DNA of 64,000 bases from G965212005 sp965212005. Lineage in GTDB: Bacteria; Pseudomonadota; Gammaproteobacteria; Porifericomitales; Porifericomitaceae. Positions 1 to 7,383 of the stretch are shown here, one piece after another (the stretch's first letter is position 1; each line of letters begins with the position of its first letter). Below the pieces are notes generated by a model. The model was not told the DNA's origin and did no database searches. It saw only the letters and a list, made by a program, of their open reading frames with translations. The stretch lies in the NCBI GenBank assembly GCA_965212005.1, contig OZ243038.1, positions 1,302,001-1,366,000 on the forward strand, read 5' to 3'. The translations under genes were made by a program, and so were the position numbers.

Positions 1-205
1 GCCTGCATCGGGAGTTCATCATCCAATCGTCCAGGGGCGTATAGCCCTGCCTCTCTCTCGTTAGGGTGGGCTCCCTTGGCAAGCAATGCCCGCACGATCT
101 CCATATAACCGAGCCCGGCGGCCTCATGGAGAGGACCGACATTCGCATTATCTGTCGGCAAGTACCGGAATTAAGTCAAAGTAGAGTCAGCTTTTTCTCG
201 GGCGG
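1..205 (-). pseudogene. Decayed N-terminal fragment of an exported ankyrin-repeat gene (window edge)
   Basis: The minus strand encodes pieces of the signal peptide and first repeats seen in the neighbouring ankyrin genes (KKLTLL, then shifted frames matching TDNANAGPLHEAA and the divergent repeat around LDDWMMNS). Compared with the copy at about 3039-3240 there are single-base insertions near 154 and 176, so no frame stays open. The usual start codon and leader are absent: the signal-peptide region is joined directly to the sequence coding GLYI.PEKK. The fragment runs off the left end of the window. Inference: a non-functional member of the array. Confidence 0.6.
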
Positions 206-235
206 AATATAGAGACCCCAAATGGCCGTGGACCG

Positions 236-349
236 CTAGCAGCGTGCGCTGTGCTTATGTGCGGTTGCTTTCCGCTTCACCACCAGGGAGGCTCCCCGCT
301 TCCGTGCCTCGGCTCCTGTCATGCCTTGTTCCATAGCGCGCTTCACCAT
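236..349 (-). CDS. Small basic 37-residue reading frame of the ankyrin unit, copy A
   Basis: A short frame starting MVKRAMEQGM and ending KATAHKHSARC, rich in Lys, Arg and His. Near-identical versions occur in copy B (frame starting at 3387) and copy C (4788-4898), which suggests that this stretch once coded for protein. In copy C the frame is open well upstream and continues from a proline-rich linker, so it is probably the C-terminal tail of a longer small membrane protein whose first part is the transmembrane frame at 438-575. I do not recognise a family. It may be expressed, or it may be a remnant of a broken gene. Confidence 0.35.
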   Translation of the reverse strand: MVKRAMEQGMTGAEARKRGASLVVKRKATAHKHSARC

Positions 350-437
350 TCATTTGTTGCATGGCTCGGTCAATGGGAGGGGTGTCGTCCGTGTTTGGGT
401 GGTAGCACCTGCGTTGTGTCAGGTCAGTCCGGGTGAG

Positions 438-575
438 CTACTGGAGGGCTTTTCGGGTGCTGCCGACTTCTGTGCCTTTTATATACGCCTTCCACGCGAT
501 TGGCCACAAGGAGGCTACTATGCCCAACGCTATTAGCGTTAGTGCTATCCCAACAACGCTGGATAGAAAAGGCAT
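438..575 (-). CDS. 45-residue single-span membrane peptide directly after the ankyrin stop codon
   Basis: The ATG follows the TAG stop of the large ankyrin gene with no base between them, an arrangement suited to translational coupling. The peptide begins MPFLSSVVGIALTLIALGIV and has one hydrophobic segment (about residues 6-27) followed by a short polar tail ending RKALQ. The same segment is recognisable after the other two ankyrin genes (about 3480-3613 and 5030-5105), where the start codon is lost or the frame is altered. Role unknown; a membrane partner for the exported ankyrin protein is a guess. It is too short to exclude chance, but three-fold conservation supports it. Confidence 0.4.
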   Translation of the reverse strand: MPFLSSVVGIALTLIALGIVASLWPIAWKAYIKGTEVGSTRKALQ

Positions 576-2696
576 CTATTCAAGCATGGCCATGGTATCC
601 GCAGGCAGAGCTGTCCGTCCACCGTTTGCTGTTGCCACGTCAAAGGGCCGCTCAAGCTTATTGTTTTCAGCATCTATGTCGGCACCTTGTTCCGTCAGTA
701 GACGGATCATGTGATCTTCGAGCTCTCTTGCTGCCGTGTGCAGGGGGGTGTCGCCGTCACCGTCTTTTATGTTGAGATCGGCACCGGCTTTAATAAGAGC
801 ACGGGAAATCTCGGTTTGGCCTTTCCGCACCGCCAAGTGCAAGGGTGTTTTGCCGTTCTTGCTTTGCGTGTTGAGGTCGGCTCCGGCCTGAATAAGGGCA
901 CGGGCAGTCTCGGTTTGGCCTTCCTGCGCCGCATAGTGCAAGGGTGTAGCGTCGTACTTGGCTTTCGTGTTGAGGTCAGCTCCGGCATTAATGAGGGTAC
1001 GGGCAGTCTCGGTTTGGCCTGTCACCGCCGCCAAGTGCAAGAGTGTGTGGCCGCCCGTGTTTTTCGTGTTGAGGTCAGCTCCGGCTTTAATAAGGGCACG
1101 GGCAATCTCGGTTTTGCCTGCCAACCACGCTAAGTGCAAGGGTGTGGAGCCGGCCTTGGCTTTCGTGTTGAGGTCGGCTCCGACCTTAATAAGGGCACGG
1201 GCAGTCTCGGTTTGGCCTTTCACCGCCGCCAAGTGCAAGGGTGTGGAGCCGGCCTTGGCTTTCGTGTTGAGGTCGGCTCCGGCCTTAATAAGGGCACGGG
1301 CAGTCTCGGTTTTGCCTTCCTCCGCCGCAACGTGCAAGGGTGTTTTGCCGTCCTTGTCTTTCGTGTTGAGGTCGGCTCCGGCCTTAATAAGGGCACGGGC
1401 AGTCTCGGTTGGGCCTTTCTGCGCCGCCAAGTGCAAGGGTGTTTTGCCGTCATTGGCTTGCGTGTTGGGGTCGGCTCCGGCCTGAATAAGGGCACGGGCA
1501 ATCTCGGTTTCGCCGAACACCGCTGCCCAGTACAAGGGTGTTTTGCCGTCCTTCTTGTCTTTCGTGTTGAGGTCGGCTCCGGCCTTAATAAGGGCACGGG
1601 CAATCTCGGTTTTGCCGAACACCGCTGCCCAGTACAAGGGTGTTTCGCCGTCCTTGTCTTTCGTGTTGAGGTCGGCTCCGGCCTTAATAAGGGCACGGAC
1701 AATCTCGGTTTCGCCGTTCCGCACCGCCAAGTGCAAGGGTGTTTCGCCGTTCTTGGCTTGCGTGTTGGGGTCGGCTCCGGCCTTAATAAGGGCATGGGCA
1801 GTCTCGGTTTGGCCCTGATAAACCGCCTCGTGCAAGGGTGTTTCGCCGTTCTTGTCTTTCGTTTTGAGGTCGGCTCCGGCCTTAATAAGGGCATGGGCAG
1901 TCTCGATATAGCCTTTCTGCAGCGCCAAGTGCAAGGGTGTTTCGCCGTTCTTGGCTTGCGTGTTGGGATCGGCACCGGCCTGAATAAGGGCATGGGCAGT
2001 CTCGGTTTTACCTTTCTGCAGCGCCCAGTGCAAGGGTGTTTTGCCGTCCTTTTCTTTCGTGTTGAGGTCGGCTCCGGCCTTAATAAGGGCACGGGCAGTA
2101 TCGGTTTGGCCGTTCCTCGCCGCCAAATGCAAGGGTGTTTTGCCGTTCTTGGCTTGCGTGTTGGGGTCGGCTCCGACCTTAATAAGAGCACGGACAGTAT
2201 CGGTTTGGCCTTTCCACGCCGCCAAGTGCAAGGGTGTGTCGCCGTCCTTGGCTTGCGTGTTGGGGTCGGCTCCGACCTTAATAAGAGCACGGACGGTCTC
2301 GGTTTGGCCGTTCCTCGCCGCCAAGTGCAAGGGTGTGTCGCCGTCCTTGGCTTTCGTGTCGAGGTCGGCTCCGGCCTTAATAAGGGCACGGGCAGTCTCG
2401 GTTTGGCCTGCCCACGCCGCACTGTGCAAGGGTGTAATGTCGTCCTTGGCTTTCGTGTTGAGGTCGGCTCCGGCCTTAATAAGGGCACGGGCAGTCTCGG
2501 TTTGGCCTTGCATCGCTGCATAGTGCAAGGGTGTAGCGCCAAACTCATTATCTCTCTCGTTAGGGTCGGCTCCCTTGGCAAGCAATTCCCGCACGACCTC
2601 TACCTGACCGCGCTCGGCGGCCTCATGGAGAGGACCAGCATTCGCATTATCTGTCGGTAGCACCAGAATTAAGTAAAGTAGAGTCAGCTTTTTCAT
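576..2696 (-). CDS. Exported ankyrin-repeat protein, 20 repeats, 706 residues
   Basis: I chose the ATG at 2696 because it opens a Sec signal peptide (MKKLTLLYLILVLPTDNANA, cleavage likely after ANA) and has a GAGGGG ribosome site about 8 bases upstream; the open frame extends 21 codons further but without those signals. The mature protein is almost only ankyrin repeats of 33 residues, about 20, with the core TPLHLAA-x-G-x-TETARALIKAGADLNTK, ending with a cap (PFDVATANGG). One repeat (NTKDKKDGK) has one extra residue. Internal repeats are very similar at DNA level, implying recent expansion. Expected location: periplasm or secreted. Ankyrin domains bind proteins; the partner is unknown. It lies in an array of related, mostly broken copies, and a small membrane peptide follows it at once. 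Confidence 0.88.
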   Translation of the reverse strand: MKKLTLLYLILVLPTDNANAGPLHEAAERGQVEVVRELLAKGADPNERDNEFGATPLHYAAMQGQTETARALIKAGADLNTKAKDDITPLHSAAWAGQTETARALIKAGADLDTKAKDGDTPLHLAARNGQTETVRALIKVGADPNTQAKDGDTPLHLAAWKGQTDTVRALIKVGADPNTQAKNGKTPLHLAARNGQTDTARALIKAGADLNTKEKDGKTPLHWALQKGKTETAHALIQAGADPNTQAKNGETPLHLALQKGYIETAHALIKAGADLKTKDKNGETPLHEAVYQGQTETAHALIKAGADPNTQAKNGETPLHLAVRNGETEIVRALIKAGADLNTKDKDGETPLYWAAVFGKTEIARALIKAGADLNTKDKKDGKTPLYWAAVFGETEIARALIQAGADPNTQANDGKTPLHLAAQKGPTETARALIKAGADLNTKDKDGKTPLHVAAEEGKTETARALIKAGADLNTKAKAGSTPLHLAAVKGQTETARALIKVGADLNTKAKAGSTPLHLAWLAGKTEIARALIKAGADLNTKNTGGHTLLHLAAVTGQTETARTLINAGADLNTKAKYDATPLHYAAQEGQTETARALIQAGADLNTQSKNGKTPLHLAVRKGQTEISRALIKAGADLNIKDGDGDTPLHTAARELEDHMIRLLTEQGADIDAENNKLERPFDVATANGGRTALPADTMAMLE
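640..2560 (-). repeat. Tandem 99-bp ankyrin-coding repeats
   Basis: About 19-20 head-to-tail units of 99 bp, each coding one 33-residue ankyrin repeat. The plus strand repeatedly shows gtcggctccggccttaata followed by agggcacgggcagtctcggt with few changes. One unit near 1550 has three extra bases. The uniformity makes unequal crossing-over likely and also creates long false open frames on the other strands. Confidence 0.9.
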
Positions 2697-2946
2697 AAAA
2701 TTACCCCTCTTCCAGTCGCGGATATTTTCTTTTGAATTATAGTAATAGTCTCTTGCCATACAAGGAGTTTCGGGCGTATTTTGTCGCCCGCTGCCTGTTC
2801 GCCAGCATTCAGCACGGCGACCGGCGGACCACTAGCTGTGTAGACCCGACACGTTGTTCACATTATGGGGCATGCGGCTAATCGGAGGCAAAATAATTGA
2901 GGCCGGCATGGGGCCGATGCCAATGGTACTGGTGGAGCCAACCCTT

Positions 2947-3387
2947 CTACTCTCCATGGCGTCTTTTGCTTTTCAGGTTGGGAGCAGTCCCAGCCTCAAT
3001 GAGGACTAGGGCCGTCTCAGTCCAACTTGCGATGGCACGCCTGCATCGGGAGTTCATCATCCAATCGTCCAGGGGCGCATAGCCCCGCCTGTCTCTTTCG
3101 TTAGGGTTGGCTCCCTTGGCAAGCAATGCCTGCACGATCTCCACACAACCGAGCCCGGCGGCCTCATGGAGAGGGCCAGCATTCGCATTATCTGTCGGCA
3201 GTACCGGATTTAAGTAAAGTAGAGTCGGCTTTTTCTCGGGCAGAATATAGAGACCCCAAATGGCCGTGGACCGCCAACTGCGTGCGCTGCGATGATGTGC
3301 TGTTGCTTTGCGCTTCGCCACCAGGGAGGCTACCCGCTTCCGTGCCTCGGCTTCTGGCATGCCTTGTTCCATAGCGCACTTGACCAT
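2947..3387 (-). pseudogene. Truncated ankyrin gene fused to the small basic frame (copy B)
   Basis: An open frame that begins MVKCAMEQGMPEAEARKRVA (the basic tail peptide), reads through the place where copies A and C have a TAG stop (here TGG), crosses GLYILPEKK and enters an ankyrin N-terminus (PTLLYLNPVLPTDNANA, GPLHEAAGLG) with only about two repeats, one divergent (LDDWMMNSRC). It stops at 2947 after KSKRRHGE. The fusion lacks the leader and start codon found before the intact ankyrin genes, and the signal peptide would be internal. Most likely a deletion product, not a working exported protein. About 250 bp without a clear gene separate it from the large ankyrin gene downstream. Confidence 0.6.
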
Positions 3388-3700
3388 TCATTTGTTGCAT
3401 GGCTCGGTCAATGGGAGGGGGGGCCCGTGTTTGGGTGGTAACACCTGCGTTGTGTCAGGTCAGTCCGGGTGAGCTACTGGAGGGATTTTCGGGGGATGCC
3501 GACTTCTGTGCCTTTCTATACAACACCTTCCACGCGATTAGCCCCAAGGATGCTACTATGCCCAACGCTATTAGCGTTAGTAGTATCCCAACAACGCTGG
3601 AGAGAAAAGGACTCTATTCCAGCATGGCCATTATATCCGCAGGCATCCGACCGTTTGCTCGGGCGAACACGGCGATGCGCGTTGCCACGTCAAGGGGCCG
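3039..3700. repeat. Ankyrin-unit segmental duplication, copy B
   Basis: Matches 1-660 at an offset of 3038 with scattered substitutions and small indels, and matches 4745-5170 over its right part. It carries the same order of elements: ankyrin 3' end, membrane-span frame, basic-tail frame, next ankyrin 5' end. Confidence 0.85.
3455..3613 (-). pseudogene. Start-less copy of the small membrane-span frame (copy B)
   Basis: The frame after the ankyrin TAG at 3614-3616 reads SPFLSSVVGILLTLIALGIV and continues through a longer Ser/Pro-rich tail than copy A. The ATG of copy A is changed so that no start codon lies at the junction. The hydrophobic segment is conserved. Inference: a remnant, or the middle of a longer ancestral small membrane protein. 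Confidence 0.4.
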
Positions 3701-4665
3701 CTCAAGCTTATTGTTTTTAGCGTATATGTCGGCACCTTGTTCCGTCAGTAGCCGGATCATGGGAGCTTCGAGCTCTCTTGCTGCCAGGTGCAGGGGGGTG
3801 TTGCCGGCACCGTCTTTTATGTTGAGGTCGGCACTGGCCTTAATTAAGGGCACGGGCAATCTCGGTTTGGCCTTTCCACGCCGCCACGTGCAAGGGTGTT
3901 AGGGGCCGCCCTCGGTTTTCGTGTTGGGGTCGGCTCCGGCCTTAATAAGGGCAAGGGCAGTCTCGGTTTGGCCTGCCCCCGCCGCCCAGTGCAAGGGTGT
4001 TCTGCTGTCCTAGTCTTTCGTGTTGGGTTCGGCTCTGGCCGAATAAGGGCAAGGAAAGTCTCGGGTTGGCCTGCCCGCACCGCCCAGTGCAAGGGTATTT
4101 CGCCGTCCTTGTCTTTCGTGTTGGGTTCGGCTCCGGCCTTAATAAGGGCATGGACAGTCTCGGGTTGGCTGGCCGTCGCCGCCACGTGCAAGGGTGTTAC
4201 GCCGTACTCGTCTTTCGCGTTGGGGTCGGCTCTGGCGTCGGCTCTGGCATTAATAAGGGCATGGGCACTCTCGGTTTCGCCTGTCCACGCCGCCAAGTGC
4301 AAGGGTGTTGCGCCGTACTTGTTTTTCGTGTTGGGGTCGGCTCCGGCCTTAATAAGGGCATGGGCAGTCTCGGTTTGGCCTTCACTCGCCGCCCTGTGCA
4401 AGGGTGTGTTGCCGTCCTTGTCTTTCGCGTTGGGACCGGCTCCGGCATCAATAAGGGCTTGGGCAGTCTCGGTTTGGCCTTCCCGCGTCGCCCAGTGCAA
4501 GGGTGTTACGCCGTCCTCGGTTTTCGTGTTGGGGTCGGCTCCCTTGGCAAGCAATTCCCGCACGACCTCCACATGACCGCTCTTGGCGGCATTATGGAGT
4601 GGACCGGCATTCGCATTATCTGGCAGTAGCACCAGACTTAAGTAAAGTAGAGTCGGCTTTTCCAT
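3614..4665 (-). pseudogene. Exported ankyrin-repeat gene broken by frameshifts
   Basis: It starts well: ATG at 4665 with AGGGAA upstream, signal peptide MEKPTLLYLSLVLLPDNANA, then about six ankyrin repeats (for example TPLHWATREGQTETAQALID). One repeat carries an internal ARADARAD duplication. Near 4040 a base is missing in ...ctctggccgaataagg compared with the usual ccggccttaataagg, so the frame is lost; the next repeat also contains an in-frame TAG (cctagtc, about 4009) and there is an extra base near 3846 (cttaattaag). The original frame returns for the last repeats and the end MAMLE at 3614. A shortened product of about 205 residues plus a foreign tail could still be made. Confidence 0.75.
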
Positions 4666-4744
4666 ATAATTCCCTAATTTTATTCCTCAAAAATCCTGAT
4701 TATTTTGGTTGCAATTATCATATAAGGTGAAGTGCCGTGCAACT

Positions 4745-5170
4745 TTGTCTCGGGCAGAATATAGAGACCTCAAATGGCCGTGGACCGCTAACTGCGTGCG
4801 CTGTGCTTATGTGCGGTTGCTTTGCGCTTCGCCAAGGAGGCTACCCGCTTCCGTGCCTCGGCTTCTGTCATGCCTTGTTCCATAGTGCGCTTCACCATTC
4901 TTTGTTGCATGGCTCGGTCAATGGGAGGGGGGGCGCGTCCGTGTTTGGGTGGTAGCAGCTGCGCTGTGTCGGATCGGTCCGGGTGGGCTACTGGAGGGCT
5001 TTTCGGGTGATGCCGGCTTCTGTGTCCTTTCTATACGCCTGCCACGCGTATCAGCCCCAAGGAGGCTGCCATGCCCAACGCTATTAGCGTTAGTGCTATC
5101 TCGGCAACCCCAACGCCGGAGAGAAAATGACTCTATCGAGCGTGATCATTGTATCCGCAGACAGAACTAT
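4745..5170. repeat. Ankyrin-unit segmental duplication, copy C
   Basis: Matches copies A and B from the sequence ctcgggcagaatatagag through the ankyrin 3' end. Unlike A and B, its left side is joined to an intact leader and start codon (about 4666-4740), so the A/B form probably arose by deletion of that leader. Confidence 0.8.
4788..4898 (-). CDS. Small basic 36-residue reading frame, copy C
   Basis: Starts MVKRTMEQGMTEAEARKRVA and ends KATAHKHSARS before a TAG. It is the least damaged copy of the basic tail found at 236-349 and 3277-3387. The same frame is open without interruption upstream to about 5030, coding a proline-rich linker (LLPPKHGRAPPPIDRAMQQR), and is separated from the transmembrane segment by one TAG. 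An ancestral protein of about 100 residues with one membrane span, a Pro-rich linker and a basic tail is the simplest reading. Function unknown. Confidence 0.35.
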   Translation of the reverse strand: MVKRTMEQGMTEAEARKRVASLAKRKATAHKHSARS

Positions 5171-5665
5171 CCGGCCACCGTTTGCTTCTGCCACGTCTAG
5201 GGGCCGCTCCCCCTCATTGTTGGCAACGTATATGTCGGCGCCTTGTTCCGTCAGTAGCCGGATCATGGGAGCTTCAAGCTCTCTTGCTGCCATGTGCAGG
5301 GGGGTGTTGCCGTCACCGTCTTTCGTGTTGATGTCGGCTCCGGCCTTAATAAGAGCACGGGCAGTCTCGGTTTGGCTTGCCCGCGCCGCACTGTGCAAGG
5401 GTGTTTGGCCGTCCGTGTTTTTCGTGTTGAGGTCGGCTCCGGCCTTAATAAGGGCACGGGCAGTCTCGGTTTGGCCTTTCCATGCCGCAAAGTGCAAGGG
5501 TGTAGCGCCAAACTCATTATCTCTCTCGTCAGGGTTGGCTCCCTTGGCAAGCAATGCCCGTGCGACCTCCACCTGACCAAGCTCGGCGGCCTCATGGAGA
5601 GGACCAGCATTCGCATTATCTGTCGGTAGCACCAGAATTAAGTAAAGTAGAGACAGCTTTTTCAT
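5096..5665 (-). CDS. Short exported ankyrin-repeat protein, 189 residues
   Basis: Start at the ATG at 5665: it opens the signal peptide MKKLSLLYLILVLPTDNANA and has GAGGAG 8 bases upstream. After cleavage come about five ankyrin repeats (GPLHEAAELG..., TPLHFAAWKG..., TPLHSAARAS..., TPLHMAAREL..., RPLDVAEANGG). The C-terminus differs from the paralogues: where they end MAMLE, this one is shifted and reads MITLDRVIFSPALGLPR before stopping. It is the first gene of the array in its own direction, so it probably has its own promoter in 5666-5750. Likely periplasmic; partner unknown. Confidence 0.8.
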   Translation of the reverse strand: MKKLSLLYLILVLPTDNANAGPLHEAAELGQVEVARALLAKGANPDERDNEFGATPLHFAAWKGQTETARALIKAGADLNTKNTDGQTPLHSAARASQTETARALIKAGADINTKDGDGNTPLHMAARELEAPMIRLLTEQGADIYVANNEGERPLDVAEANGGRIVLSADTMITLDRVIFSPALGLPR

Positions 5666-6128
5666 AAAATTACTCCTCATTCAGCGCGGATATTTTCTTG
5701 ATGGCTTAACTTGACGTTCTGTTGGGTGCGTGCCCTGCACGATGACACTCATTTCAAGGGCTATTATATATCATTCCCTTATGAAAGGCTAGCAGGAATC
5801 AGGGCCAATCTTGACAATTCCTGCCACAGAGTGTAGGGTACGGGGTGCTCCCAGCTTGGAAGCCATCTTCGCCATCTTCATTGTAAATCGGTATCCGACC
5901 CGCGACGCGAGCTAGGTGTTGTGCTCCGCTTATTTCCCCTGGGCATTGCGGCTCAAGGCTGGTGAAGGGGTTCTTTGCGCCGGATCCGGACGCTGAACGC
6001 AGGTGGTTATGATGTCCGCGAACAACGGCAATCCTTTCCCGGCCCCAAGCCCCAAGCCCATTGGCACGGAGCCCATCGGCAACCGCCGCGCAAAACGCGG
6101 CACCCCTGCAGCCTGACGAGGAAGCTCA
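5666..6128. other. Divergent intergenic region, ankyrin gene to prfB
   Basis: No gene of confident coding character. It must hold the promoters for the ankyrin gene (leftward) and prfB (rightward). A 34-codon frame starts at ATG 6012, after AGGTGG, and stops at TGA 6114-6116, only a few bases before the prfB ribosome site (GAGGAAG, 6117-6123). It is Pro/Lys-rich and could be a leader peptide, but I see no second copy or homologue. Confidence 0.4.
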
Positions 6129-7230
6129 ATGCACGAACAGCTGGTCCTCCTGTGCAGCCGTCTCGACTCAATCCGGGAACGCCTGGTCGTCCTCAGGGGG
6201 TACCTTTAATTACCCGGACAAGATAGAGCGACTGGCGCAGATCCAACTCGAACTGAGTAATCCGCAAATCTGGCAACAGTCCAGCCAGGTCCGCTCATTG
6301 AGCCGCGAGCAGGCAGTGCTGAAGCGCACAATAAAAGAACTGGACGATCTGGGAAAGGAATTGGAGGAAGTCGGCGGATTATTGGACCTGGCGGCGGAAG
6401 AGGACGATGAGACGCTAACCGCCAGCCTGGCCTCGGACCTTAATAACTTGGAACAGCGGCTGGAGCACGCGGAGTTTCGGCGCATGTTCTCCCGCGAACT
6501 CGATGATCGGAACGCTTACTTGGGCGTGCAGGCCGGCTCCGGCGGCACCGAGGCCCAGGACTGGGCAGAGATGTTGTTGCGCATGTATTTACGCTGGGCC
6601 GAACGGCGCGGCTTCCAAACCGAGCTGATGGAAGCGTCCAGCGGCGAGGTTGCTGGAATCAAAAGCGCCACGGCCCGCTTCAGCGGCGATTACGCATACG
6701 GCTGGCTGCGTACCGAGACCGGCATCCACCGCCTGGTACGCAAGTCCCCTTTTGACTCAGGCCATCGCCGGCACACCTCCTTTGCTTCGGTGTTTGTCTC
6801 TCCGGAAGTGGATGACACTATCCAGATCGAGATCGCTGCCTCCGATCTGCGCGTTGACACCTACCGCGCCAAGGGAGCCGGCGGGCAACACGTCAACAAG
6901 ACTGACTCAGCGGTGCGGATTACACACCTGCCCAGCGGTATAGTTGTGCAATGTCAAAATGACCGCTCCCAGCACCGCAACCGTGATCAGGCGATGAAAC
7001 AACTGCGCTCCCGGCTCTATGAATGGGAGATGCAGAAGCGCAATGCCGAGAAACAAACGTTGGAAGAAAGTAAGCAAGGCATTGGCTGGGGCAATCAGAT
7101 TCGCTCCTACGTGCTGGACCAGTCGCGCATCAAGGATCTGCGCACCGGCTGCGAGAGCGGCAACGTACAGGCGGTACTGGATGGAGACCTGGATACATTT
7201 ATGGAACACAGTCTGAAAAGCGGTATATAA
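6129..7230 (+). CDS. prfB: Peptide chain release factor 2 (programmed +1 frameshift)
   Basis: RF2 releases finished proteins at UGA and UAA codons. The 0-frame begins at ATG 6129 after GAGGAAG and codes MHEQLVLLCSRLDSIRERLV, then VLRGYL, ending at TAA 6207-6209. Slipping one base forward on CUU continues as NYPDKIERL... to 7230, giving 366 residues, the usual RF2 length. The continued frame carries the anticodon-like SPF motif (RKSPFDSG) and the GGQ hydrolysis motif (GAGGQHVNKTDSAVR). The join reproduces the family sequence VLRGYLDY/NY. lysS follows at 154 bp, as in Escherichia coli, so the two may be cotranscribed. Odd point: the stop in the shift site is UAA rather than the usual UGA. Confidence 0.96.
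6195..6209 (+). promoter_or_regulatory. prfB recoding site: AGGGGG TAC CTT TAA
   Basis: An internal Shine-Dalgarno-like AGGGGG lies three bases before the slippery CTT, followed by the TAA stop and T. This matches the known RF2 autoregulatory site (AGGGGG UAU CUU UGA C) in every element except the stop codon. When RF2 is scarce the ribosome pauses and tRNA-Leu slips from CUU to UUU. Because RF1 also reads UAA, control by RF2 alone should be weaker here. Confidence 0.93.
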
Positions 7231-7383
7231 TGTGACACGCGGGCACAAGTCCGAAAAGTCGGCGCGCCCCTTTCCAATACCAGTCTCTCTCTACAACCAT
7301 GCAAGACCGCACCTGCCTGTGCACGAACCTGCCATCGTTCTCTGTTTGTCCGCATGGACGCACGCCCTGGCCGCCGGTGAGAA

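Larger units (their letters stand above)
1..660. repeat. Ankyrin-unit segmental duplication, copy A
   Basis: This segment matches 3039-3700 base for base over long stretches at a constant offset of 3038, and its part from about 190 on also matches 4740-5170. It covers the end of one ankyrin gene, the small membrane/basic frames and the start of the next ankyrin fragment. It is cut by the window edge, so its full length is unknown. Confidence 0.85.

Noticed and set aside
1134..2660. Long plus-strand frame of about 508 codons and a second minus frame of about 453 codons across the ankyrin gene
   Set aside because: Both are shadows of the 99-bp repeats (99 is a multiple of three, so every frame stays open) and have no signal, start site or domain.
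2771..2790. Hairpin CGGGCG-N8-CGCCCG upstream of the large ankyrin gene as a terminator
   Set aside because: No adjacent T-run on either strand and no transcript known to end there.
3614..4665. Programmed frameshift in the broken ankyrin gene
   Set aside because: There are several lesions (base loss, in-frame TAG, base gain) and no slippery site, which fits decay, not recoding.
1..5700. CRISPR array
   Set aside because: The repeats are 99 bp, protein-coding and without unique spacers.
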